Assembly (NCBI GenBank): GCA_963650485.1
Contig: CAVJLN010000013.1
Coordinates: 1-64,000, forward strand
Reading direction: 5' to 3'
Source of the DNA: Suilimivivens sp963650485
GTDB taxonomy: Bacteria; Bacillota; Clostridia; Lachnospirales; Lachnospiraceae
DNA: 64,000 nt
Part shown: in pieces, positions 1-8,237 of the stretch
Layout of the letters: every line of letters begins with the position of its first letter
How positions within the stretch are numbered: the first letter of the stretch is position 1
The notes under the pieces: model-generated
What the model was told of the DNA's origin: nothing
Seen by the model: only the letters and a program-made list of their open reading frames with translations
The model's database searches: none
Program-made: the position numbers and the translations under genes

Positions 1-121
1 AGACGCAGTTCGAATTTAGTGAAGCAGGTAGAGTAGAGCATTTAATGAAGATAAGCAGTTTATACTATACGAGGAGAATAAATATAACAATTCAACCCCG
101 CAACTGCCGGCATGGCAGAGA
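1..121. other. Upstream of pflA, no gene seen
   Basis: No coding sequence is supported here. A TATACT hexamer at about 61-66 could be a -10 box, a GAGGAG purine block follows at about 71-76, and a short inverted repeat (CTGCC...GGCAG) lies at about 106-120. In many relatives pflB precedes pflA, but no recognisable PflB C-terminus is present in this stretch. Confidence 0.3.
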
Positions 122-136
122 ATGGAGACGATTACG

Positions 137-871
137 ATGATTAAAGGTAGAATTCACTCATTAGAGTCCTTTGGAGCAGTTGATGGACCGGGAATCCGTT
201 ATCTTATCTTCCTGAAAGGATGTAATATGCGCTGCCAGTACTGCCACAATGTAGATACCTGGAATCCGGAGACGGATAATTTGCAGACTGCGGATGAACT
301 TTTGGACAAAGCAGAACGCTTCCGTAGCTATTGGGGCAAAGAAGGCGGGATCACCGTTAGTGGTGGTGAGGCTTTATTACAGATGGACTTCCTGATTGAT
401 CTTTTCAAAAAGGCACATGAGAGGGGTATTAATACCAATCTGGATACCTCAGCACAGCCTTTTACCAGAGAAGAGCCCTTCTTCTCCAAATTTAATGAGC
501 TGTTGAAGTATACGGATCTGGTAATGCTGGACATCAAGCACATTGATGATGAGGAGCATAAGAAGCTTACCGGTCATACAAACGTGAACATTCTGGATTG
601 TGCGAGATACCTTTCTGAGCAGGGCATTCCGATGTGGATCCGCCATGTTTTGGTTCCCGGTATCACAGATAAAGATGAATATCTGAAAAAGACAAGAGAG
701 TTTATTGATACACTGGATACCGTGATGAAGGTAGAAGTACTTCCTTATCATACACTGGGAGAATATAAGTGGAAGGAACTGGGCATTCCCTATAAGCTTG
801 AAGGAGTAGAGCCTCCCTCTCAGGATAGAATTGACAATGCAAAGAAGATTCTGGAGTTTTCCAGGTATTAA
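137..871 (+). CDS. pflA: Pyruvate formate-lyase activating enzyme
   Basis: Radical-SAM enzyme that puts the glycyl radical on pyruvate formate-lyase, using S-adenosylmethionine and a [4Fe-4S] cluster in the cytoplasm. The CX3CX2C cluster motif is at C29, C33 and C36 (KGCNMRCQYCHN), and the family N-terminus IHS.ESFG.VDGPGIR precedes it. A glycine-rich SAM stretch (TVSGGEAL) follows near residue 73. About 244 residues is normal for the family. I chose ATG 137 over ATG 122 because the protein then starts MIKGRIHS as in homologues and has a GGAG about 10 bases upstream. A strong terminator follows, so this is the last gene of its unit. pflB is not in the window. Confidence 0.93.
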   Translation: MIKGRIHSLESFGAVDGPGIRYLIFLKGCNMRCQYCHNVDTWNPETDNLQTADELLDKAERFRSYWGKEGGITVSGGEALLQMDFLIDLFKKAHERGINTNLDTSAQPFTREEPFFSKFNELLKYTDLVMLDIKHIDDEEHKKLTGHTNVNILDCARYLSEQGIPMWIRHVLVPGITDKDEYLKKTREFIDTLDTVMKVEVLPYHTLGEYKWKELGIPYKLEGVEPPSQDRIDNAKKILEFSRY

Positions 872-901
872 ATATCAGGAACTTTGAATGGACAAATCAT
901 A

Positions 902-943
902 AAATGCTGAGCCGGAATGATCAGAATCCGGCTTGGCATTTTT
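902..943 (+). terminator. Rho-independent terminator of pflA
   Basis: The stem AGCCGGA/TCCGGCT extends outward through a small bulge to AATGC/GCATT and is followed directly by a T run (about 939-943). It lies 30 bases after the pflA stop and before the MATE gene. Confidence 0.85.
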
Positions 944-979
944 GAGTCAATCTTGAGATGAAAGCAGTGGAGAAACACA

Positions 980-2362
980 ATGGAAAGAAAAGAAATAGAT
1001 ATGTTAAACGGCGGTCTTGCCGGAAAATTGATTTTGTTTGCAATTCCTTTAGCATGCAGCAGTATTCTGCAGCAGTTATTTAACTCCGCAGATGTGGCAG
1101 TAGTCGGACGCTTTGCCGGAGATACAGCATTGGCTGCGGTAGGAAGCTGCGTGGCACTTGTCGGGATTTTTGTAAATCTCATTGTCGGGCTTTCCGTAGG
1201 ACCCAATGCAGCTCTGGCAACTCTGATTGGGCAGAAAAAGAGGGATGAAATCAGTGGAATGCTTCATACCATCCTCACATTCGGACTAATACTGGGAGTT
1301 GTTCTTATGTGCATCGGGATGCTCTTGGCTAAAACGGTTTTGGAACTGTCAGGTACGCCGGAGAGTGTCATGCAGGAGGCTTTGTTATATATCCGTATTT
1401 ATTTTATAAGCGTTCCTTTTATGACCGTATATAATTTTGGTTCTGCAGCTCTGCGCAGCTTTGGTGACAGCCGCAGACCCATGTATTATCTTCTGGTATC
1501 CGGTATGGTTAATGTGGTTTTGAATCTGATTTTGGTGATCTGCTTTGGGCTGGGAGTTGCCGGTGTTGCGATTGCTACCGTAATATCGAATGTTTTAAGT
1601 GCCGGTCTGGTCATTATTAATTTATATCTTCGAAAGGATGAATTTCGGTTTCGTATCAAAAATATGAGAATAGAAAGCAATGCCTTGAGGAAGGTTCTGA
1701 TTATCGGCATTCCGGCCGGAATACAGGGAGCGATTTTTTCCGTATCCAATGTGTTCATTCAAAGCGGTATTAACTCCTTTGGAGAGAATGCCATAGCAGG
1801 CTCTTCCCTGGCATTAAATTTTGAATATTTTACATATGATATTGCCTCTGCATTTGCACAGGCTGCAGTCACCTTTACCAGTCAGAATTACGGAGCGGGA
1901 AATATCAAAAGATGCAAAAAGATATTCTGGCTTTGCATGTTTTTCGGAATTGTGTTTACAGAAATTCTTGCGATTATCTTTATGATCTGGGATGATTTCT
2001 TTGTAAGCATTTATACAACCAGCAGCGCAGTAGCCGTCTATGGATTGATTCGGATGCATCATGTGTGCTCACTGGAGGGTCTGACAGCAACCTATGAGGT
2101 GGAAAGTGCAGCCCTGAGAGGAATGGGGAAATCCATAGAACCATCCATTATTACTATTCTGGGTACCGTGGTATTCCGATTGATCTGGATGGTGACCGTA
2201 TTCCGATGGATTCCGACTTATGAAATGCTTATGGATGTGTATGTTGCCTCCTGGATTTTTACAGGTGCAGCTATTTTTGCAGTATATTGGTGGCACATGA
2301 AGAAACAGAGCAACAGTTCCGCACTGGGCGAAGCACCGGCTGCTGAGAATGTGCGAATGTGA
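980..2362 (+). CDS. MATE family multidrug/cation exporter
   Basis: Integral membrane antiporter of the MATE (MatE) family, about 12 membrane helices, exporting cationic compounds with Na+ or H+ exchange. The typical start MLNGGLAGKLILFAIPLACSS, the LQQLFNSADVAVVGRFAG signature and the GDSRRPMYYLL loop are visible; 460 residues matches the family. ATG 980 is followed at residue 8 by the usual family start, so a few N-terminal residues are uncertain. It converges with a second MATE gene only 17 bases away and is clearly its paralogue: both share NSFG..AIAGS..A.NFEYFTY and SQNY.A...K.C.KI.WLCM. The substrate cannot be told. Confidence 0.88.
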   Translation: MERKEIDMLNGGLAGKLILFAIPLACSSILQQLFNSADVAVVGRFAGDTALAAVGSCVALVGIFVNLIVGLSVGPNAALATLIGQKKRDEISGMLHTILTFGLILGVVLMCIGMLLAKTVLELSGTPESVMQEALLYIRIYFISVPFMTVYNFGSAALRSFGDSRRPMYYLLVSGMVNVVLNLILVICFGLGVAGVAIATVISNVLSAGLVIINLYLRKDEFRFRIKNMRIESNALRKVLIIGIPAGIQGAIFSVSNVFIQSGINSFGENAIAGSSLALNFEYFTYDIASAFAQAAVTFTSQNYGAGNIKRCKKIFWLCMFFGIVFTEILAIIFMIWDDFFVSIYTTSSAVAVYGLIRMHHVCSLEGLTATYEVESAALRGMGKSIEPSIITILGTVVFRLIWMVTVFRWIPTYEMLMDVYVASWIFTGAAIFAVYWWHMKKQSNSSALGEAPAAENVRM

Positions 2363-2379
2363 TTCAGAAACAGGCTATT

Positions 2380-3735
2380 TCAGTCCGGTAAAGCCCTGGG
2401 ATCAAAAGGATGAAGGATGACAAGGCTGCCAAGCATCAGTATCGTTGTAATCACCCATGAAATTGGAAACGCTGCATAGAGCACTTCTAATTGGGGATGT
2501 AGTCGGAAGACCGTGCAGATCCAGAGAATCCGGAAGGCGCAGGTTCCGAGAACAGTGATAACTGCAGGCAGGAGGGAATGTCCGGAACCACGCAGGACAC
2601 CTGCTGTGATCTCATACAGATTGCATAAGGGTTCAAAAAACAGAATACACATGACACGGATACCGGCATTCTGAATCACAGCCTGTTCCGTGGAGAACAG
2701 GCCGGAGAGTCCGCTGCGGAATACAACGATGGGTTCAATCATCAGCATGCTGAACAATATTGAGTATCCCATACAGAGCCAGAGGATTTTCCGGCATTGT
2801 TTATATTGCTTTGCGGCATAGTTCTGGCTGACAAAGGTTGTGGCCGTTTGTCCAAAGGCAGTGATGATATAATAGGTAAAGTATTCGAAATTCATGGCAA
2901 TGGTGCTTCCGGCAATGGCAATCGCTCCAAAGCTGTTTACCGATGCCTGTACGAAGATATTAGCGAAGCAGAATACCGCACCCTGAACAGCAGATGGAAT
3001 GCCGATTTTCATAATATGTATCAGTTCTGCACGATGAATACGCAGCCTTTTCCAGGATAAATGAAATTCGCTTTGATCCTTTTGCAGCCGGTGCAGAAGC
3101 ATCAAAGCTGACATACCTGTGGACAGAACGGTTGCAAGGGAAACTCCAGCAACGCTCAGATGCAGTATAATTACAAACACCAGATTCAACAGGATATTTA
3201 CAACACCTGCAAGTGACAGGGCAAAAAACGGGTAGCGGCTGTCTCCTCTGGCACGGAGGATAGCGGAGGCAAAATCATAGAGCAATAAAAACGGATAGCC
3301 CAGGAAATAAATTCTTAAGTAGAGTTCGGCAGACGGCAGAATTTCTTCCGGTGTCTGAATTAAGGTAAGGAGCGGCCTAGTAATCCACTGCCCAAAGAGA
3401 AGTCCGAATACGCCCAGAATGCCTGCAAGTGTCATTGCCGTGTGTACAATCTGTGGGATCTGGTTCGTTTTCTTTTGTCCGATCCGGGTGGCAATCAGTA
3501 CATTTGCCCCGATGGAAAGACCGGAAGACAGGGAAACGATCAGTGCAACGATTTCTCCGTTTGTACCGACAGCGGCAAGAGAATTTGCATTGTCAAAATA
3601 TCCGACAATGGAAGTATCCGCAGCATTAAAGAGCTGCTGAAGCATACTGCTTAACGCAATCGGAAGTGTAAAAAGTAATAATTTCTTTGTAAGCGGTCCA
3701 TGTAACATATCGATTTTCGTAGTTGAAGAATTCAT
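2380..3735 (-). CDS. MATE family exporter, paralogue of preceding gene
   Basis: Second MATE transporter, about 451 residues and about 12 helices. It opens with MNSSTTKIDMLHGPLTKKLLLFTLPIALSS and carries the LQQLFNAADTSIVGYF signature. ATG 3735 is preferred over the upstream ATG 3768 because of a GGGAAAGG ribosome-binding stretch and because the family start then falls near residue 8. It faces the other MATE gene tail to tail and is divergent from a LysR-type regulator, a common arrangement for a regulated exporter. No terminator is visible in the 17-base gap between the two MATE genes. Confidence 0.87.
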   Translation of the reverse strand: MNSSTTKIDMLHGPLTKKLLLFTLPIALSSMLQQLFNAADTSIVGYFDNANSLAAVGTNGEIVALIVSLSSGLSIGANVLIATRIGQKKTNQIPQIVHTAMTLAGILGVFGLLFGQWITRPLLTLIQTPEEILPSAELYLRIYFLGYPFLLLYDFASAILRARGDSRYPFFALSLAGVVNILLNLVFVIILHLSVAGVSLATVLSTGMSALMLLHRLQKDQSEFHLSWKRLRIHRAELIHIMKIGIPSAVQGAVFCFANIFVQASVNSFGAIAIAGSTIAMNFEYFTYYIITAFGQTATTFVSQNYAAKQYKQCRKILWLCMGYSILFSMLMIEPIVVFRSGLSGLFSTEQAVIQNAGIRVMCILFFEPLCNLYEITAGVLRGSGHSLLPAVITVLGTCAFRILWICTVFRLHPQLEVLYAAFPISWVITTILMLGSLVILHPFDPRALPD

Positions 3736-3819
3736 AATATTTCTGCCTTTCCCAGGTAAATTTCCCATTAAATTATTTTTCTTGTAAATTAAGTAATTCT
3801 AATAGGAAGATGGATAGAT

Positions 3820-3867
3820 GTAACAGTTCAGCCATGCCCATTCATTTCTGCATACCAGAACTGTTAT
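3820..3867. repeat. Short inverted-repeat element between MATE and LysR
   Basis: TAACAGTTC (3821-3829) and GAACTGTTA (3858-3866) form a perfect 9-bp inverted repeat 28 bases apart in the divergent promoter region. The left end, GTAACAGTTCAGCCATGC, closely resembles the ends of the MITE copies at 23432 and 26013, so this may be an internally deleted relative. It could also serve as a regulator site; the sequence alone does not separate the two. Confidence 0.5.
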
Positions 3868-3975
3868 AAATAGATGATTTTGCAAGGTTTAATCTACTTG
3901 AAATATCTTACAGGATTCCGTAAAATAAAAAAAGCGAATAAATATGATTATATAAATCGAAAAAAGGAATATAAA

Positions 3976-4872
3976 ATGGACAATAACATATTAAAGTATC
4001 TTGCTTTTGTGAAGACCGTGGAGAAGGGAAGCTTTACGAAGGCGGCAGAAAGCCTGAATTATGCACAGTCTTCCATAAGTAAAATGGTTGCAGATCTGGA
4101 GAAGGAATGGGGGATTACATTACTTCAACGAAGCAGGAACGGAATCTGTCTGACATCCTCCGGAGAGCAGGTGCTTCCACAAATCCGGGCACTTCTTAAG
4201 GGTTATCAGGAGCTTGAGGAATATATTCAACAGATGAACGGGATCCAGACGGGGATTGTACGGATCGGAACCTTTGCGAGCGTGGCGATTCACTGGCTGC
4301 CGGATATTTTTGCGGAGTTTCAGAAGGACTATCCGGGAATCGAATGTGAAATGCTGCTTGGAGATTATGCAGAGGTAGAGAAATGGATTGAAGAAGGTCG
4401 TGTGGACTTTGGTTTTTTAAGTCTGCCTGCGAAGGGATATTTCGATACCATTTCTTTGAAGCAGGATGAATACAAGGTTGTGCTTCCGGTGGGGCATCCG
4501 CTTGCCAAAGAAGAAAGGATCGATATACAGAGTTTGGAGGATCAGCCGTTTCTTCTGCTCGAGCATGGAGGAAAGACTGAGGTGTCGGAAATTCTGGAAC
4601 GGAATCGGGTACATCCGCAGATCCGGTTTACGACCTGGGAGGATTTTGCAATTATGTCTATGGTAGAAAAGGGGCTTGGCATTGGGATTCTTCCGGATAT
4701 GATTTTGCAGCGGATTCCATATCGTATGGAGATCCGCTCCTTAACCGTTCCTTATTATAGAGAAATCGGGCTGGCCATGAAGAAGCAGAGCCGGCTGACA
4801 CCTGCTGCCCGGAAGTTTATAGAACGATCTGAATCGTTACGAATACTTCCTATTCTGAATAAACAGCCATGA
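3976..4872 (+). CDS. LysR-type transcriptional regulator
   Basis: DNA-binding regulator of about 298 residues. The N-terminal winged helix-turn-helix (residues 1-60, FVKTVEKGSFTKAAESLNYAQSSISKMVADLE) is a textbook LysR HTH. The rest is a periplasmic-binding-protein-like effector domain (from about 90, GIVRIGTFASVAIHWLPDI). ATG 3976 has AAGGA 8 bases upstream; the longer reading from 3874 adds a non-family leader. It is divergent from a MATE exporter and upstream of the DUF1538/P-II-like pair, so either may be its target. The last codons (about 4828-4862) carry sequence like MITE ends (TCTGAATCGTTAC and CTATTCTGAATA), so its C-terminus may have been rewritten by a repeat. Confidence 0.88.
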   Translation: MDNNILKYLAFVKTVEKGSFTKAAESLNYAQSSISKMVADLEKEWGITLLQRSRNGICLTSSGEQVLPQIRALLKGYQELEEYIQQMNGIQTGIVRIGTFASVAIHWLPDIFAEFQKDYPGIECEMLLGDYAEVEKWIEEGRVDFGFLSLPAKGYFDTISLKQDEYKVVLPVGHPLAKEERIDIQSLEDQPFLLLEHGGKTEVSEILERNRVHPQIRFTTWEDFAIMSMVEKGLGIGILPDMILQRIPYRMEIRSLTVPYYREIGLAMKKQSRLTPAARKFIERSESLRILPILNKQP

Positions 4873-4908
4873 ACAACGTAAATAATGAGTAAAATTCCCT
4901 TGAAATTA

Positions 4909-4937
4909 TTGATAAGTAAGGATATCTGTGCTAAAAT
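4909..4937 (+). promoter_or_regulatory. Probable promoter of the DUF1538 gene
   Basis: TTGATA (4909-4914) and TAAAAT (4932-4937) are separated by 17 bases, a good vegetative-type promoter between the LysR stop and the DUF1538 start. It predicts a leader of about 100 bases containing the inverted repeat at 4998-5031. Confidence 0.5.
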
Positions 4938-4996
4938 ATCTTAACTTGTTCTTATGTTATGGGGAATTGACAGACTATTCTACATTAGGAAAGGAA

Positions 4997-5032
4997 GTAA
5001 CGGTTCAGCATGGATGAATGCGGAATCGTTAT
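4997..5032. repeat. Inverted repeat in the DUF1538 leader
   Basis: TAACGGTTC (4998-5006) pairs with GAATCGTTA (5023-5031), 8 of 9 positions, with 16 bases between. Its left part, GTAACGGTTCAGCATG, resembles the element at 3820. It is either a remnant of the same small repeat family or a shared operator flanking the LysR gene. Confidence 0.45.
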
Positions 5033-5046
5033 GAAAGGCGATACAA

Positions 5047-6585
5047 TTGTTAAAATTTCTTCCCTCGAATCTCCGTGAAAAATTCAATGAGACCTTAAAA
5101 GCAGTGCTTCCTATCATAACCATTGTGCTTGTATTATGTTTTACTATTGCACCAATTTCACCCAGTATCATCTTAATGTTTCTGGTAGGTGGTGTTTTGC
5201 TGATCATAGGAATGCTGCTTTTTAACGTGGGTGTGGATATTTCCATGACTCCAATGGGCGAACGGGTCGGCACAACCATGACAAAATCGAAGAATATCTT
5301 CATTATGATTGCACTGAGCTTTCTGCTTGGGGTGATGATTACAATTTCTGAGCCGGATCTGCAGGTGCTTGCCGGACAGGTGTCCTCTATTCCCAATATG
5401 GTATTGATTCTTACTGTAGCTGTGGGTGTCGGATTCTTTCTTGTGCTTGCACTGGTGCGAATGCTGTTTGGAATCCAGTTGTCCCATATGCTGCTGGTAT
5501 TTTATGCTGTTGTGTTTCTTCTGTCTTATTTTGTTCCGGGAGATTTTCTGGCAGTTGCGTTTGACTCAGGCGGTGTTACCACGGGACCGATGACCGTACC
5601 GTTTATTATGGCGCTGGGTGTTGGTATTTCTGCAATCCGAAGCGATAAGCGGGCAGCAGATGACAGCTTTGGTCTGGTCGCCTTATGCTCTATTGGACCG
5701 ATTCTTGCGGTTCTGGTGTTAAGCATGATCTATCAGCCGGATAACATGAGCACTTCATCCGGTTCCATTCAGATCATGGATGACACGGTGCAGATGTGGA
5801 ATGCTTTTATGGTGGAATTCCCAGCATATATGAAGGAGATTGCAATTTCCCTGCTGCCGATTATTATTTTCTTCTTTTTATTCCAGTTAATCTCAAGGGA
5901 CATCCAGAAGAGACTTCTGGTTAAGATTATGGTAGGTCTGTTGTATACCTATGTTGGGCTCGTGCTTTTTCTTACCGGTGTAAATGTTGGATTCATGCCG
6001 GCAGGTAATTATCTGGGACAGACGATTGCAGGACTGCCGTATTCTTACATATTGGTTCCGATTGGTATGCTGATCGGTTATTTCATTGTTAAAGCTGAGC
6101 CTGCGGTATTCGTTCTGACGAAGCAGGTAGAAGAGATTACCTCCGGTGCAATCAGTGCCAAAGCAATGGGAACAAGCTTATCCATCGGTGTATCGGTATC
6201 CATTGGAATGGCTATGCTGCGTGTTCTTACGGGCATTCCGATTATGTGGTTCATCATTCCGGGCTATGCGATAGCCCTGCTGCTTACGTTCTTTGTACCG
6301 AAGATCTTTACGGCGATCGCTTTTGACTCCGGTGGTGTGGCATCCGGACCGATGACCGCAACATTTCTGCTTCCGCTTGCAATGGGGGCCTGTGAGGTTA
6401 CAGGCGGTAATATTATGACGGATGCATTCGGAGTAGTTGCTATGGTAGCGATGACTCCACTGATTACTATCCAGATTCTTGGAGTAGTATTCCGCGTTAA
6501 GGAGAGTCAGGCGCACAGACGGGTTGCTGTCAGTGCAGATATGGCAGTTCTGGCATCCGAGGATATGGATATTATCGAACTGTAA
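5047..6585 (+). CDS. DUF1538 integral membrane protein, duplicated
   Basis: Predicted permease of unknown substrate with about 14 hydrophobic segments in 512 residues. The protein is an internal duplication: AVAFDSGGVTTGPMTVPF in the first half and AIAFDSGGVASGPMTATF in the second are equivalent loops, and both halves have a DSFGLVAL/DAFGVVAM segment after them. Translation appears to start at TTG 5047 (GAAAGGCG about 8 bases upstream); the nearby ATGs at 5010, 5014 and 5031 are out of frame or run into a stop. The next gene encodes a P-II-like protein, a pairing known in this family that suggests nucleotide- or nitrogen-responsive control of the transporter. Confidence 0.8.
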   Translation: MLKFLPSNLREKFNETLKAVLPIITIVLVLCFTIAPISPSIILMFLVGGVLLIIGMLLFNVGVDISMTPMGERVGTTMTKSKNIFIMIALSFLLGVMITISEPDLQVLAGQVSSIPNMVLILTVAVGVGFFLVLALVRMLFGIQLSHMLLVFYAVVFLLSYFVPGDFLAVAFDSGGVTTGPMTVPFIMALGVGISAIRSDKRAADDSFGLVALCSIGPILAVLVLSMIYQPDNMSTSSGSIQIMDDTVQMWNAFMVEFPAYMKEIAISLLPIIIFFFLFQLISRDIQKRLLVKIMVGLLYTYVGLVLFLTGVNVGFMPAGNYLGQTIAGLPYSYILVPIGMLIGYFIVKAEPAVFVLTKQVEEITSGAISAKAMGTSLSIGVSVSIGMAMLRVLTGIPIMWFIIPGYAIALLLTFFVPKIFTAIAFDSGGVASGPMTATFLLPLAMGACEVTGGNIMTDAFGVVAMVAMTPLITIQILGVVFRVKESQAHRRVAVSADMAVLASEDMDIIEL

Positions 6586-6663
6586 GGATTATTCATGGTG
6601 CTATTATGGTTTGACACAAGCAGGCAATATAATACATAGAGATGTAAGCGGAAGGGTTAAGAT

Positions 6664-7356
6664 ATGAGTGACGTTTATATTATGACGACGATCATTGATC
6701 GTAAGAATAGTAAGAAATACATTGATTTATATAAAAAAGATAAGCTGGAGGTCATGTATATTACTCTGGGAGAGGGAACTGCCAGAGGGGATATTCTGGA
6801 TTATCTGGGGCTGGAAGCTTCGGAGAAGATGGTGATTTTTAATTTTGTGCAGAAGAATGACTGGATACAGACGAAGAAGGATCTGCAGCGGAAGCTGCAG
6901 ATTGATGCACCTGGAGAGGGAATTGCCTTTCTCGTACCGTTAAGCAGTATCGGAGGAAAAAGGACACTGCAGTTTTTACTCGACAGACAGGAATTGCCGG
7001 AAAGTGAGGAATCGACATTGAAGGATACAACATATGAATTAATTATTGCAATCGCAGATCAGGGAAATCTTGAGATGGTCATGGATGCAGCCCGTGGTGC
7101 CGGTGCCTATGGCGGAACGGTCATTCATGCGAAGGGAACCGGCATGGAATATGCGGAAAAGTATCTGGGTGTGACGATTGCCGCAGAAAAGTCCATGATT
7201 TTTATTGTTACCAAAAAGGATCAGAAGAACAACATTATGAAGGCAATCATGGAGCAGGCCGGAATGCAGAGTCCTGCAAAGACCATTGTATTCTCACTTC
7301 CTGTTACCGATACGGCAGGCTTACGTCTTGTTGATCTGGATGAGGAGAATGAATAA
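6664..7356 (+). CDS. Tandem P-II-like regulatory protein
   Basis: Soluble 230-residue protein that reads as two copies of a P-II-like ferredoxin-type fold: residues 5-105 (VYIMTTIIDRKNSKKYIDLYKK) and residues 119-220 (YELIIAIADQGNLEMVMDAARGAGAYGGTVIHAKG). The second half ends with IFIVTKKDQKNNIMKAIME, typical of P-II. Ordinary GlnB/GlnK proteins are about 112 residues and act as trimers, so a fused pair is notable. It follows the DUF1538 gene by 78 bases and probably docks on that membrane protein. The ligand (ATP/ADP, 2-oxoglutarate or other) is not evident. A TATAAT at about 6628-6633 could give it its own promoter. Confidence 0.7.
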   Translation: MSDVYIMTTIIDRKNSKKYIDLYKKDKLEVMYITLGEGTARGDILDYLGLEASEKMVIFNFVQKNDWIQTKKDLQRKLQIDAPGEGIAFLVPLSSIGGKRTLQFLLDRQELPESEESTLKDTTYELIIAIADQGNLEMVMDAARGAGAYGGTVIHAKGTGMEYAEKYLGVTIAAEKSMIFIVTKKDQKNNIMKAIMEQAGMQSPAKTIVFSLPVTDTAGLRLVDLDEENE

Positions 7357-7387
7357 ATACTTTGAATTGCCATGCAGATGATATGAT

Positions 7388-8020
7388 TTAAAATCCCTTC
7401 ATGGCATAAAGTCTTTTTTCAAGAATATCAAGTGCCTGTTCGTTCTGGTTCTGGCAGAAGCTGACCAATGCATTCTCATCCGCATTTTTGAGGGCAGAGG
7501 TATCGGCGCCTAATTGTACGAAACAGATATAATTATCAATGACTTCAATCCGGGAGGCTTCGACCTTGGCATGATTTAGGGGTTGCTTTTCGTAGGTTTT
7601 CAGAAGCTTTTCCCGGTATTGGTCAAGAAGAAGTTCCACGTTTGTAACATCCTCTTCCTTTGCTTCCACAAGAACCATCATATCCGTACCGGCTTCGGTG
7701 TGCTCGTACTCGGCAAGAAAGCTGTGGTACATCTCCTCCGGAATTCCGGTTAATTCTTCAAATTCTTCTGCCGTATAAAGAGCATTCGGCCAGTAATTTT
7801 CTCCCAGCATTTCCATGACAGATTTTCGAAGCTCACGCATAACGGGCGATAAGGAGTAAGTACTGTCTACTTTGGAAGTATTTACCGATTCGAATTCTTC
7901 ATTTTCATAGCTTTCCGTGGAAGGATAGGTATTGTAAACAGAGGAGCAGCCACACAGGCTTTCACAGAAGGCAACAAGAATAGAAAATGCAGGTATGATC
8001 TTTTTCATAATCAGACTCAT
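7388..8020 (-). CDS. DUF4358 lipoprotein
   Basis: Secreted lipoprotein of 210 residues, function unknown. The N-terminus has a hydrophobic segment and a lipobox-like LCGC (cysteine near residue 26), followed by a Ser/Glu-rich linker. The globular part (from about 60, YWPNALYTAEEFEELTGIPEEMYHSFLAEY) resembles the DUF4358 family, including a conserved pattern of acidic residues around VLVEAKEEDV. The ATG at 8020 has AGGAAGG upstream; ATG 8008 is an alternative. Family members commonly sit beside MBOAT O-acyltransferase genes, as here (divergent). A role with cell-wall or polysaccharide acylation is inference. Confidence 0.65.
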   Translation of the reverse strand: MSLIMKKIIPAFSILVAFCESLCGCSSVYNTYPSTESYENEEFESVNTSKVDSTYSLSPVMRELRKSVMEMLGENYWPNALYTAEEFEELTGIPEEMYHSFLAEYEHTEAGTDMMVLVEAKEEDVTNVELLLDQYREKLLKTYEKQPLNHAKVEASRIEVIDNYICFVQLGADTSALKNADENALVSFCQNQNEQALDILEKRLYAMKGF

Positions 8021-8059
8021 ATAATTGGAATCCTTCCTAAATTTATAGTGTTATGTATC

Positions 8060-8111
8060 AAAACTCAAGCTGTGAAACAGCGGTTTTGCGAATGCAGTTC
8101 TGAATAATTAC
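8060..8111 (+). repeat. Truncated MITE copy A
   Basis: These 52 bases match the right-hand third of the MITE at 26013-26167: AAAACTCAAGCTG, CAGCGGTTTT, CGAATG and the end TTCTGAATAATTAC. The left two thirds and left inverted repeat are absent. It lies in the promoter region between the DUF4358 and MBOAT genes. Confidence 0.7.
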
Positions 8112-8127
8112 TATTATTTCCAGAAAT

Positions 8128-8156
8128 TAGACAAACTATACAATTGATGCTAAACT
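8128..8156 (+). promoter_or_regulatory. Probable MBOAT promoter
   Basis: TAGACA (8128-8133) and TAAACT (8151-8156) are separated by 17 bases. A small hairpin (ATCAAAGTC/GACTTTTGAT, 8184-8204) sits in the leader before the GAGG ribosome site of the MBOAT gene. Confidence 0.4.
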
Positions 8157-8237
8157 ACTAGAAGCACGGAACAATCCGTAGGCATCAAAGTCGAGGACTT
8201 TTGATCGCCGACATCATTTCATTAAACGAGGTTACTT

